38,323 bases of DNA from Gammaproteobacteria bacterium (lineage in GTDB: Bacteria; Pseudomonadota; Gammaproteobacteria; Arenicellales; JAJDZL01). The notes beneath the pieces were generated by a model that worked only from the letters and a program-made list of their open reading frames with translations, was not told the DNA's origin and searched no databases. Positions 15,816-24,646 of this stretch are shown piece by piece; the stretch's first letter is position 1; every line of letters starts with the position of its first letter. The position numbers were made by a program, and so were the translations under genes. Where the stretch lies: positions 1 to 38,323 of the forward strand of contig JAJDXD010000162.1 in NCBI GenBank assembly GCA_022823405.1. Direction: 5' to 3'.

Positions 15816-16856
15816 ATGAAAATTCATTTGAGGACCTTGCTTGCTTTTACTTTCGCCGGATTTCTTTTAGCTACAAGCATGACAATCGTTAATGCTAGTG
15901 AAGAGGTGGTGAATGTCTACTCTGCAAGAAAAGAAGCATTAATTCTTCCGATTTTAGAGCGATTCAAAGAAGATACCGGGATTGACTTTAACCTGATCAC
16001 CGGAAAGGCAGATGAACTTCTGAAACGCATCGAACTCGAAGGTGAAGCAACACCTGCTGATTTTTTCATTACCTCGGATGCAGGCCGGCTGAATCGAGCA
16101 AAGGAAGCTGACGTGCTGCAGGCAATTCCAAGCGCTTCAATAGAACCAACACCAGAACACCTACAGGATGCAGACGCCATGTGGGTTGGACTCTCGATGC
16201 GTGCAAGACCAATTTTTTACGCTTTAGACCGAGTCAATCCAGACGAGCTTAGCACCTACGAACAACTTGCAGATGAGAAATGGCAAGGTCGTGTATGCAT
16301 CCGATCTTCTTCCAATATTTATAACCAGTCCCTTCTTGCTTCGATGATCGAGTCAATCGGTCCTGATAAGACCTTGGAATGGGCAACTGCATTTGTCAAA
16401 AACTTTGCCAGACCACCGTCTGGCGGAGATACGGATCAGATTAAAGCTGTAGCAGCCGGACTTTGTGATGTGGCAATCGCCAACACCTACTATTACGGAA
16501 GGCTCGCTGCCAGCGATAAAGATGCCGATAACGAAGTCGCTGCAAAAGTCGGTGTTTTTTGGCCAAATCAAGGCGATGGTGATCGGGGCACTCATGTGAA
16601 CGTCAGCGGTGGCGGCATCGTTAAGCATTCGAAGAATGTTGGTAACGCAGTCCGCTTGATTGAATATCTGCTCACTACAGACTCACAAAGCTGGTACGCT
16701 AATGTCAACCACGAATACCCAGTAGTTCCAGGTGTACCCATCTCAAGCTCTCTCAAAGGGATTGGCAGCTTCAGAGCAGACGATGTCAACATGACCGTCC
16801 TTGGAAAGAACAATAGAAAAGCAGTGGAGTTGATGGACAAAGCTGGCTGGAAATGA
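15816..16856 (+). CDS. fbpA: Ferric iron ABC transporter, periplasmic binding protein
   Basis: This 346-aa FbpA/FutA-type protein binds Fe3+ in the periplasm and hands it to FbpB. A signal peptide spans about residues 1-28 (cleavage likely after NA in TIVNASEEV). The mature protein starts VVNVYSARKEA, the family's first strand with the iron-ligand Tyr. ITGKADELLKRIELEG, DFFITSDAGRL and a paired-Tyr site in ANTYYYGRL, characteristic of the iron-binding Tyr cluster, follow. I chose ATG 15816: it is preceded by a GAG-containing site and opens the signal peptide. An upstream ATG at 15750 would place the Fur box region inside the gene. Expression should be iron-repressed. Confidence 0.92.
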   Translation: MKIHLRTLLAFTFAGFLLATSMTIVNASEEVVNVYSARKEALILPILERFKEDTGIDFNLITGKADELLKRIELEGEATPADFFITSDAGRLNRAKEADVLQAIPSASIEPTPEHLQDADAMWVGLSMRARPIFYALDRVNPDELSTYEQLADEKWQGRVCIRSSSNIYNQSLLASMIESIGPDKTLEWATAFVKNFARPPSGGDTDQIKAVAAGLCDVAIANTYYYGRLAASDKDADNEVAAKVGVFWPNQGDGDRGTHVNVSGGGIVKHSKNVGNAVRLIEYLLTTDSQSWYANVNHEYPVVPGVPISSSLKGIGSFRADDVNMTVLGKNNRKAVELMDKAGWK

Positions 16857-16960
16857 AACTAGGTAACAAGAATATTTTTTACACGATTTCCTTCTCTTGC
16901 AAAATTGCAAACAGCTAAACAGAGTGTACTTCGTTTGACACACAGGGTTTAGTTTCTGCA

Positions 16961-17001
16961 CCTCACTTTGGGGTCCACCCCGAAGTGAGGTTTCCTTTCT
17001 T
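16961..17001 (+). terminator. Attenuating terminator between fbpA and fbpB
   Basis: CCTCACTTTGGGG (16961-16973) pairs with CCCCGAAGTGAGG (16978-16990) across a TCCA loop: 13 pairs including one T-G, followed by TTTCCTTTCTT. It lies 105 bases after the fbpA stop. Such hairpins after the binding-protein gene let more FbpA than FbpBC be made. Outside this hairpin I see no gene or other clear signal in the 361-base gap 16857-17217. Confidence 0.75.
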
Positions 17002-17217
17002 ATCAGACCCGCAGTAGTCCATTCCATATCGCTTCATTTTTACCAACCGCTCAACCTTTCGGCCCAGCTGAAAAGTCTTTAGAATCACCTGTGTCCAAAT
17101 TGCAACTGCTCAAACATCTGCTAGAATCCGTTAAGTGCTGCTTTCTTCCTATCATGTAAGCCTTATCCAGTTGATATAACTTGATGTCAATCACAGCAAA
17201 GACAGTCCATCATTTGA

Positions 17218-18903
17218 GTGTTGAAGCAGTCACTGCTTCCTGAATATCGATTCATGACACCACTTCACACCTGGAAATTCAACGGGTTGGGGGTCGCTGC
17301 TCCATTAGCCGCCCTCATCATCATTTCACCCTTAATCACAATTGCAGCGTCGATTTTCGAAGCCGAAAGCAGTGAAATTCTGACTCACTTGTGGGACACA
17401 GTCCTTACAGAGTATGTCATTAATTCTTTACTGCTAGTCGCCGGTGTCAGCGTGCTGACCCTGGTTCTTGGCGTTCCTGCAGCCTGGTTTACAAGTGTTT
17501 GTTCCTTTCCTGGACAACGTGTGTTTGTCTGGATGCTTCTGTTGCCGTTGGCGTTCCCGGCTTATATCATCGCATACACCTATACCGGTGTCCTGGATTA
17601 TGCCGGTCCAGTCTATACATTCCTTCGCGAAGCTTTAGGCAAGTCTTTGGCCGATCAGCTCTACTTCTCCATTCGAACTGTATCCGGTGCGATTTTCATG
17701 CTCGGACTCGTGCTCTACCCGTATGTTTACCTTCTAACACGCGCAGCATTTTTGGAGCAATCTGTCAGTTTCCTTGAGGTTGGTCGGACACTTGGTTACA
17801 GTACTATTCAAGGATTTTTCAGACTAGCCATTCCTCTTGCTCGCCCGGCAATCATCACTGGATTGTCTCTTGCATTAATGGAAACGCTGGCCGATTACGG
17901 GACCGTTGCGTACTTCAGTATCAGTACATTCACCACCGGAATCTTTCGTACCTTTTACGGGTTTGGCGACCTCACTGCAGCGGCACAGTTATCCACCATG
18001 TTGTTGCTGTTTGTCGCTTTGCTGATCTTCACCGAAAGATACTCGCGTCGACAAGCGAAGTATCACGAAACGGCTGGCCGCAAATCGCATCAGACTCGCA
18101 TTATTCTGCGTGGTGCGAATGTATTTTGGGCATGGCTGTTCTGCCTGGTTCCGGTGTTGTTTGGTTTCATCATTCCTGCGCTCATTCTCATCAAATGGTC
18201 GATTTTTGACGCCGAATGGGATATACCCTCTTTCATCAGTCTGAGTTGGCACTCTTTTGAATTGGCAATTCTTGCAGCACTGATTGCCGTCGCACTTGCA
18301 ATCTTGTTAAGTTATGCCAGACGCCAGAGTGAAGCTATTGTGATTCACGGATTCATCAGTGTCGCCGGCTTGGGTTATGCCATTCCAGGTGCTATTATTG
18401 CAGTCGGCGTCATTGTCCCGCTAGCATGGATGGATCACCGTTTGATTGCATTTTTCAAGAGTGTTTTTGAAGTTGACACTGGATTGATTCTATCAGGTTC
18501 GATTTTCGCACTACTGTTTGCGTATACGGTACGGTTTTTGGCTATCTCTTTGAATGCGGTCCAGACTGGACTTGACAAAATCAAGCCCAGCATGGATCAA
18601 ACTGCCCGATGCCTGGGCTATAGAAAAATGGAAGTGCTGCGAAAGGTGCACATTCCTCTGATGCGCACTTCGCTATTGACGGCGTTTCTAATCGTATTTG
18701 TTGACGTTCTGAAAGAACTACCCGCCACACTGATATTGCGACCCTTCAACTTCAATACCCTGGCGGTTCGAGCCTACGAACTCGCCTCTGATGAGAGACT
18801 CTATGATGCAGCCCTGACTTCTATTCTGATTGTGCTGACTGGCGTCATACCCGTTATACTTTTGAATCGAACAATGACAACGCGACATCGAAGAAATGCC
18901 TGA
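17218..18903 (+). CDS. fbpB: Ferric iron ABC transporter, permease
   Basis: This protein of about 561 aa is a fused double permease: two binding-protein-dependent transport (BPD_transp_1) domains of about six helices each. EAA-type loops face the ATPase: EVGRTLGYSTIQGFFRLAIPLARPAI in the first half and DQTARCLGYRKMEVLRKVHIPLMR in the second, each with the conserved Gly. Length and duplicated layout fit the FbpB/SfuB family. GTG 17218 gives the longest frame; ATG 17254 (residue 13) is an equally good start, and neither has a clear ribosome site. fbpC overlaps the 3' end by 8 bases, so the two are coupled. Confidence 0.9.
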   Translation: MLKQSLLPEYRFMTPLHTWKFNGLGVAAPLAALIIISPLITIAASIFEAESSEILTHLWDTVLTEYVINSLLLVAGVSVLTLVLGVPAAWFTSVCSFPGQRVFVWMLLLPLAFPAYIIAYTYTGVLDYAGPVYTFLREALGKSLADQLYFSIRTVSGAIFMLGLVLYPYVYLLTRAAFLEQSVSFLEVGRTLGYSTIQGFFRLAIPLARPAIITGLSLALMETLADYGTVAYFSISTFTTGIFRTFYGFGDLTAAAQLSTMLLLFVALLIFTERYSRRQAKYHETAGRKSHQTRIILRGANVFWAWLFCLVPVLFGFIIPALILIKWSIFDAEWDIPSFISLSWHSFELAILAALIAVALAILLSYARRQSEAIVIHGFISVAGLGYAIPGAIIAVGVIVPLAWMDHRLIAFFKSVFEVDTGLILSGSIFALLFAYTVRFLAISLNAVQTGLDKIKPSMDQTARCLGYRKMEVLRKVHIPLMRTSLLTAFLIVFVDVLKELPATLILRPFNFNTLAVRAYELASDERLYDAALTSILIVLTGVIPVILLNRTMTTRHRRNA

Positions 18904-20008
18904 AACCGTACCCGCTACCGCTGTCAGTCCAGAATCACAAACGCTTCCTCCTCTTCTGGACATACAAAGCGTTTCTTTCAGGTACAAAGATAAAACTGCT
19001 GTGTCTGGCGTTACACTTTCACTTGACGACGGCGAAATTGGAGCCATTGTTGGCCCGAGTGGCTGTGGAAAGTCTACGCTGATGCGCGGCATTGCGGGAT
19101 TTGAAACACCAATTCACGGCAGCATTGCGATGAATGGTTCAGTGATCTCAACACCCGACGGGGTCGTCGAGCCGGAAAACCGCGGGGTCGGTATGGTTTT
19201 TCAGGACGTGACGCTCTTCCCGCACCTTGATGTTGCAAAAAACATTAAGTTTGGAATTCGTAAGTGGCACCCGGATTCACAACTTCAGCGTGTCAAAGAG
19301 CTTCTTGATCTATTCAACCTTTCCAAATTTGAGGATCGTCACCCCCACTCCTTATCAGGTGGCGAACAGCAACGCATCGCGCTTGCACGCGCTATGGCAC
19401 CGAGACCCAAACTGTTGTTGATGGACGAGTCTTTTTCAAGCCTGGATGCCGAACACCGTCATCAACTCGTACCGAAGGTGCGGGAAGTCCTAAAATCGGA
19501 AAAAATCAGTGCTATTTTGGTAACTCACAACCAGGATGTAGGGTTCGCTCTTGCAGATCGCATTGGTGTGATGGAATCAGGCCAACTGCATCAGTGGGAT
19601 ACTCCATTAAATATCTACCACCAGCCGTGCAATCGATTTACCGCACGATTTATTGGTGAAGGTACACTGATTTCGGCAACTGTGCTAGGCGAGAGAAAAT
19701 TGAGTACCGCATTCGGTACACATTACTTCGAGAATGACGAGCGGCTGCAGGTCGGCGATCAAGTAGACATCATGCTACGTCCTGACGATATTCTTCATGA
19801 TGATGAAAGCGAAATTAGAGGAAAAGTCGAGCACAAGGCATTTCGGGGCTCACATTTTCTCTATCGCATTCGACTTGTGAGCGAGGAAATGCTTTACTGC
19901 CTGGCCGACTCGCACCACAATCACCACATTGGCGAGTGGATTGGAATCACTCCAAATATCGAACACATCGTTATTTTTGACAAGAAAAATGGTGAGCATC
20001 GTAAGTGA
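18896..20008 (+). CDS. fbpC: Ferric iron ABC transporter, ATP-binding protein
   Basis: This 370-aa ATPase drives FbpB. Walker A GPSGCGKST (residues 53-61), Q-loop in VFQDVTLFPHL, signature LSGGEQQRIALARAMA, Walker B LLLMDESFSSLD and the switch His in LVTHNQD are all intact. The C-terminal quarter is a TOBE-like regulatory domain (LRPDDILHDDESEIRGKVEH), as in FbpC and other importers of this class. Overlap with fbpB by 8 bases indicates one operon under the Fur boxes. Confidence 0.92.
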   Translation: MPETVPATAVSPESQTLPPLLDIQSVSFRYKDKTAVSGVTLSLDDGEIGAIVGPSGCGKSTLMRGIAGFETPIHGSIAMNGSVISTPDGVVEPENRGVGMVFQDVTLFPHLDVAKNIKFGIRKWHPDSQLQRVKELLDLFNLSKFEDRHPHSLSGGEQQRIALARAMAPRPKLLLMDESFSSLDAEHRHQLVPKVREVLKSEKISAILVTHNQDVGFALADRIGVMESGQLHQWDTPLNIYHQPCNRFTARFIGEGTLISATVLGERKLSTAFGTHYFENDERLQVGDQVDIMLRPDDILHDDESEIRGKVEHKAFRGSHFLYRIRLVSEEMLYCLADSHHNHHIGEWIGITPNIEHIVIFDKKNGEHRK

Positions 20009-20071
20009 CTTGATTGGGTGAAGGTTGATTTTGCTCCCACCTACCCCAAATTGTGAATTGAGGAACCTGAA

Positions 20072-20830
20072 TTGAGTGGAACTGCCCAATCGTTCGAACT
20101 ACCTGCGCGGGACGGGCAGTTGGTGCGTGGCATCAGCCGCGATACTGGTAGCGGGCCAGTCGGGCTCTTCCTGCACGGACTTTTATCGGATGCGGAAGGT
20201 GATAAGTCGATCACACTCTGGAATCAGGCAGAGCAGCACCATCGATCTTGGGTTCGGTTCGATATGCGGGCCCATGGCAGATCTGATGGCACCTTTGATG
20301 AGTTTACGATCTCCAGGGCACTCGAAGATGTCAGACTCGTACTGAGTCTTTTTCCCGACCGACCAAAGATCCTGGTTGGTTCCAGTATGGGTGGATGGGT
20401 CGCCGCACAGCTTGCTACCGAAAAACAGCTGAACATAGCCGGGGCTGTTTTGATTGCTCCCGCATTTTCATTCATGATGCAGCTGTTCTTTCAAGTTCAG
20501 CCACATGAAAGACAACGGTGGATCGAACAAGAGCACTGGACTTTCAAAAGCGATGAAATGGAGGACGATTTCACCCTCTCATACAATGCAGTAGTCGATT
20601 CAAAACCGTACGATCTAATGGGAAAACCGGTGAATTACGGATGCCCAATTAGAATTTTGCATGGCAGGCTTGATGATGTCGTACCGGCAATGCAAAGTGT
20701 AGAGTTTATGGGCCACATGCCATCCTATTCGGATGTAGAACTCAGGATATTACCCAATGCAGATCATCGACTTTCGGGGCATATTGAACACATCACCAAC
20801 TGCGTCGATGAAATCTGGCCGATTACATAA
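20072..20830 (+). CDS. Alpha/beta hydrolase, ABHD10-like
   Basis: This 252-aa serine hydrolase shows the nucleophile elbow GSSMGG (S105), the acidic residue in HGRLDDVVP (D201 or D202) and the catalytic His in NADHRLS (H232). The oxyanion region is in FLHGLLSD. The layout and spacing resemble mitochondrial ABHD10 and bacterial relatives, which are thioesterase/carboxylesterase enzymes; the natural substrate here is unknown. It starts at TTG 20072, supported by GAGGA at 20059-20063. It follows fbpC by 63 bases, so it could be read through from the iron operon, but nothing links it to iron. Confidence 0.8.
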   Translation: MSGTAQSFELPARDGQLVRGISRDTGSGPVGLFLHGLLSDAEGDKSITLWNQAEQHHRSWVRFDMRAHGRSDGTFDEFTISRALEDVRLVLSLFPDRPKILVGSSMGGWVAAQLATEKQLNIAGAVLIAPAFSFMMQLFFQVQPHERQRWIEQEHWTFKSDEMEDDFTLSYNAVVDSKPYDLMGKPVNYGCPIRILHGRLDDVVPAMQSVEFMGHMPSYSDVELRILPNADHRLSGHIEHITNCVDEIWPIT

Positions 20831-20848
20831 AAAAGAGATATTGAACAA

Positions 20849-21277
20849 ATGAAACCTTTCACGATTATTTTTCTTTGCTTTCTGGTGATTCCAACGGCAG
20901 AGATTTACCTTCTGATCCAAATCGGCCAAATTATCGGGGCAGGTTGGACGATTTTTGGTGTTGTCGCAACCGCCGTAATTGGCGCCTGGCTGATCAGAAT
21001 TCAGGGCATACTGACTCTTCACCGGGCTCTTGAGTCGTTACGAAGAAAGGAAGTACCTGCAATTGAATTGATTGAAGGTCTGTTTCTGCTAATTTGTGCA
21101 GCGCTTCTAATCACTCCTGGATTTGTAACCGATTCAATTGGATTTTTGTGTCTGGTGACTCCCGTGCGTCGCGCATTGGCTGCGATGGTGCTACAGTACG
21201 GTATTGCAAACATGAAGAAGAAACAGGGAAGCGAAGGTCAAACGACATTCGAGACCAAATTCAGAGAGATCAAATAA
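20849..21277 (+). CDS. fxsA: FxsA family membrane protein
   Basis: This 142-aa inner-membrane protein has three to four hydrophobic segments and the FxsA-type N-terminus with PTAEIYLLIQIGQIIGAGWT. A central IRIQG segment and LLICAALLITPGFVTDSIGFL follow, then a charged cytoplasmic tail. In E. coli FxsA (suppressor of F exclusion of phage T7) sequesters phage T7 gene 1.2-related exclusion effects; its normal cellular job is unclear. It starts 18 bases after the hydrolase stop with AGAGA upstream, so the two are probably co-transcribed. The 179-base gap after it contains a 10-bp repeat (AAACCGTCTG and CAGACGGTTT) with a large loop, possibly a weak terminator. Confidence 0.88.
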   Translation: MKPFTIIFLCFLVIPTAEIYLLIQIGQIIGAGWTIFGVVATAVIGAWLIRIQGILTLHRALESLRRKEVPAIELIEGLFLLICAALLITPGFVTDSIGFLCLVTPVRRALAAMVLQYGIANMKKKQGSEGQTTFETKFREIK

Positions 21278-21456
21278 TAAACCGTCTGGAATCACAAGTC
21301 TGGAAGATGGGTAAACTTCATTTTGCAGACGGTTTCATACCCAATTTCGTCAGTTTTATGACTGCAACTCAGCAGGCCAGTTTCGGAATCTGTATATGCC
21401 TGTTCCTGCAATTCGAATATTCCCAAAGCGGTTTGGAGTCGAATACCTGTTGATCA

Positions 21457-22131
21457 ATGGTTGAAACGTCTCAAAACGTAGTAATTCGCGCTCTTAGCAA
21501 GTCCTATCTCGAAGGTGATCACAATCATGTTGTTCTAAATGATGTAAACGCAGAATTCGATGCCGGATTGATGCATGCTGTAACCGGGCGTAGTGGTTCA
21601 GGAAAGTCAACTCTGCTGAATCTCATCGCTGGTATCGATTTGCCTGACAGCGGCACAGTTTCCATTGCTGGGCACGATGTTTCAGGATTGAACGAAAGAC
21701 AGCGAACTTTACTCAGGAGACAGAAAATCGGAATTGTCTTTCAGTTCTTTAATCTGATTGAATCCCTGACAGTCGCAGAAAACGTCATGCTGCCATTGGA
21801 ATTAAACGGTGAACCTGATCGCTCACAACGAACCAATGAAGCACTCGACCGTGTCGGACTTGGTAATCTCAGCCAAAGATTTCCTGCAGGACTGTCGGGT
21901 GGTGAACAGCAGCGGGTTGCAATCGCACGCGCGATCGTTCATAAACCAAGCCTGATACTGGCTGATGAGCCGACCGGCAACCTGGATGATGACTCAGCTA
22001 AGCAGGTCATTTCCACACTGGATGAATCGCGGGGTGAATCGACGGTTATTGTCGTGACGCACAGCATGGAACTGGCTGAAAGATGTGACCAACAGTGCGT
22101 GTTGCGGTCCGGGCAAATTGAAATGCGCTAA
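21457..22131 (+). CDS. ABC exporter ATP-binding protein (AttE/YbbA/LolD type)
   Basis: This 224-aa ATPase of the type VII (MacB/LolD) class shows Walker A GRSGSGKST (residues 44-52), Q-loop VFQFFNLIESLT, signature LSGGEQQRVAIARAI, Walker B LILADEPTGNLD and switch His VVTHS. It works with the FtsX-type permease encoded immediately downstream, with which its 3' end overlaps or abuts. With the AttH-type gene after that, the trio matches the attE-attF/G-attH layout. It is likely to move a lipid-like or lipoprotein substrate using mechanotransmission. Confidence 0.88.
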   Translation: MVETSQNVVIRALSKSYLEGDHNHVVLNDVNAEFDAGLMHAVTGRSGSGKSTLLNLIAGIDLPDSGTVSIAGHDVSGLNERQRTLLRRQKIGIVFQFFNLIESLTVAENVMLPLELNGEPDRSQRTNEALDRVGLGNLSQRFPAGLSGGEQQRVAIARAIVHKPSLILADEPTGNLDDDSAKQVISTLDESRGESTVIVVTHSMELAERCDQQCVLRSGQIEMR

Positions 22132-22138
22132 CCTTAGT

Positions 22139-24643
22139 TTGAAAACTGTACTGCTTGCCTGGGTGCGCGAGGTTGTTCGTGCACCATTACAATCGACACT
22201 TTCCGTTCTTGGTGTCGCACTAGGTGTTACCGCAGTCGTCGCAGTCAATATCACCAATCACAGCGCTCGCGAAAGCTTTCTTGCTGCCAGTAACGCATTA
22301 GCCGAATCTGCGACACACAGCATCGCAGGGCAGCCAAGTGACCAACTCTATCGCGAGTTGAGACTGAAAACAAAATATCCCATACAACCCATTGTTCAAG
22401 GCCGAGTTCGACTCAGCGATATTAACGACAGCTCGGCAACCGTCTATGGAATTGATCCGATCGCCTACTATCGGTTCAACATTGGATCGAATGCCACCCC
22501 TTCAAGTTCAGAAGAGATCAACCAACTAATGGCTGAAGCGTTTAGCACGTTTGCAACCGCGGATTCACTGGATCAGCTGGATGTCAAACTCGGGGACAGC
22601 ATCAAATTACGTTATGGACGCAAGAACCATGAGCTTCGAATCACTGGACTGATCGAAACCAGCACACCTTTACAAGAGCAGTCATTCAGACTGCTATTTT
22701 TGACTGATATAGCAACTGCGCAAACCATACTAGGTATGCGAGGTCAACTCTCCTCAATTCAGCTGCAACTGCCACCAGGAGATATTGTGCTGCAGGAAAT
22801 TGAAGATCTGCTGCCCCAAGGCACGCATCTGGAAGGTCGGCTCAATCGGCAGCACTCTCTCACTTCTATCACCGATGCATTTCAGACCAATCTAACCGCG
22901 ATGAGCCTGCTCGCACTACTGGTCGCAATATTTCTAATTTACAACACCATGGCATTTCTTGTGATGAGGCGCAGACCGACCATTGAGATTCTTCGGGCAT
23001 TGGGATTTTCGCGCTCTGGGATAACACTTTGTCTGACTCTGGAGGCCGCCGCCATTGGTCTGGCCGCATCAATCACCGGAATTTTGATTGGCAGTCAACT
23101 CGCCAAGCTTCTGCTCGTTTTAGTTGAGCGCTCAATCAACAATCTGTACTTTCCAATTGAAGCTGATATTACGATTCTGACGCCAACGGTCATATTCCTG
23201 GCGGTGTGCCTGGGAATCGGCTCAACAATTTTGGCAGCTCTGCCCGCCCTCCGTGAGGCACAAAACCTGATGCCATCATTTGGTACTGAATTTCGCCACC
23301 TGCCGTCTTCTGCCCGAAAACGGGTTTTTGTTTTCCTAATCTCATGTAGCGGATTTGTTGGTGTCGGAGTCTTGTTAATGCGGTTGTACCCTACCAGCAT
23401 TGCTTTAGGTTTTGTCAGCATTAACCTCATCGTGATCGGGTACTTTTGCCTGGTTCCACTATTGTCTCAGGCTTTGGGACGGGTTTTTCGGGTGGTTTCA
23501 AAACAAATTTTTGGCCTTCGTGGAGTACTGTCAAGTCGCGCATTGTCAATGTCCGGCGGAAGATCATCTATCGCCATTTGCGCGCTGTGTGTAGCCATTT
23601 CAGCAACTGTTGGCGTCGGCGTTATGATCAGCAGTTTTCGTACTGCTGTAGACGACTGGCTTAGCGACCGCTTGCGTGCTGATGTTTACGTCTCGACACA
23701 GGATTATGGTGGCCAGTTGAGCGGAATTGAAATCAATCGTCTGAGAATGATTCGGGGAGTCGAGTCTGTCGGTGTTGCGAAATGGGACTGGCTACAGGGA
23801 CCTGATGGCCGATCCCGTATCTTCGCAGTTGACTATGGTGAACGCGCATTCGATGGATATCGGTTTAAGGTAAATGCAGCCGATGTTTGGAATCGGTTTC
23901 AGGGCGGGGGCGTCATCATTAGCGAACCATATGCCTGGAAGCGCAAACTTTCGCTCGGTGACACAGTTGAATTCTTTAGGGACGATGCTGTCATCGAGAT
24001 GCCAGTCGTTGGAGTGTTTTACGATTACAGTTCCGATCGCGGTGTTGTGGTTATCCATCGAGATGTATATGTTTCGAACTTTAACGACTACGAGATCACA
24101 ACTGCCGCTCTTTTCGGGGACCCAGGTACCAATAAACAGACACTGGAACATGAAGCTAACCAAGCGATTACCTCGCCCGGAGTGACAGTTTGGACAGCTG
24201 GCGGTATGCATGGTGCAGCAATGGAGATTTTTGATCAGACTTTTGCTATTACCGCAGTATTGAGAAGTCTTGCAGTCATTGTTGCGATCATTGCGGTTGT
24301 GTCAATTCTGGCTATGATTCAGATCGACCGCGGACGTGAACTTCGCATTCAAAAAGCAGTTGGGTTCACTTCCCGCGAAATTTGGACCTCAGCAAGCATC
24401 GAAGCCGGTGTAATGGGGATGATTGCCGGCGTGCTATCACTTCCGGTTGGATTGCTGCTGTCATGGCTTTTGATTTGGGTTGTCAATCAGCGATCATACG
24501 GCTGGACAATGCAAATGCTGATTGATGGCACAATTCTCATCGAGGCAGTTTTACTTGCAATCATCGCAGCCCTGTTAGCTGGAATTGTTCCGGCATGGTG
24601 GTTGGCAAACCGCGCACCAAAGCAAGATCTGCAGGCTGAATAG
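22139..24643 (+). CDS. FtsX-type ABC permease (AttFG/YbbP-like)
   Basis: This inner-membrane protein of about 834 aa has an N-terminal helix (STLSVLGVALGVTAVVAV) and a MacB-type periplasmic core. A first FtsX domain reads LLALLVAIFLIYNTMAFLVMRRRPTIEILRALGFSR (several helices). A second periplasmic core and a second FtsX domain containing IQIDRGRELRIQKAVGF follow. That is the ten-helix YbbP/AttFG plan in one chain. The start is uncertain: TTG 22139 (just after the ATPase stop) gives the conserved KTVLLAWVRE start, while GTG 22085 would overlap the ATPase by 47 bases and adds a Cys-rich unlikely leader. It pairs with the ATPase upstream. Confidence 0.85.
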   Translation: MKTVLLAWVREVVRAPLQSTLSVLGVALGVTAVVAVNITNHSARESFLAASNALAESATHSIAGQPSDQLYRELRLKTKYPIQPIVQGRVRLSDINDSSATVYGIDPIAYYRFNIGSNATPSSSEEINQLMAEAFSTFATADSLDQLDVKLGDSIKLRYGRKNHELRITGLIETSTPLQEQSFRLLFLTDIATAQTILGMRGQLSSIQLQLPPGDIVLQEIEDLLPQGTHLEGRLNRQHSLTSITDAFQTNLTAMSLLALLVAIFLIYNTMAFLVMRRRPTIEILRALGFSRSGITLCLTLEAAAIGLAASITGILIGSQLAKLLLVLVERSINNLYFPIEADITILTPTVIFLAVCLGIGSTILAALPALREAQNLMPSFGTEFRHLPSSARKRVFVFLISCSGFVGVGVLLMRLYPTSIALGFVSINLIVIGYFCLVPLLSQALGRVFRVVSKQIFGLRGVLSSRALSMSGGRSSIAICALCVAISATVGVGVMISSFRTAVDDWLSDRLRADVYVSTQDYGGQLSGIEINRLRMIRGVESVGVAKWDWLQGPDGRSRIFAVDYGERAFDGYRFKVNAADVWNRFQGGGVIISEPYAWKRKLSLGDTVEFFRDDAVIEMPVVGVFYDYSSDRGVVVIHRDVYVSNFNDYEITTAALFGDPGTNKQTLEHEANQAITSPGVTVWTAGGMHGAAMEIFDQTFAITAVLRSLAVIVAIIAVVSILAMIQIDRGRELRIQKAVGFTSREIWTSASIEAGVMGMIAGVLSLPVGLLLSWLLIWVVNQRSYGWTMQMLIDGTILIEAVLLAIIAALLAGIVPAWWLANRAPKQDLQAE

Positions 24644-24646
24644 TTC

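Noticed and set aside
20010-20060. Terminator after fbpC
   Set aside because: An imperfect hairpin (TTGGG...CCCAA) can be drawn, but it has several mismatches and no T-run.
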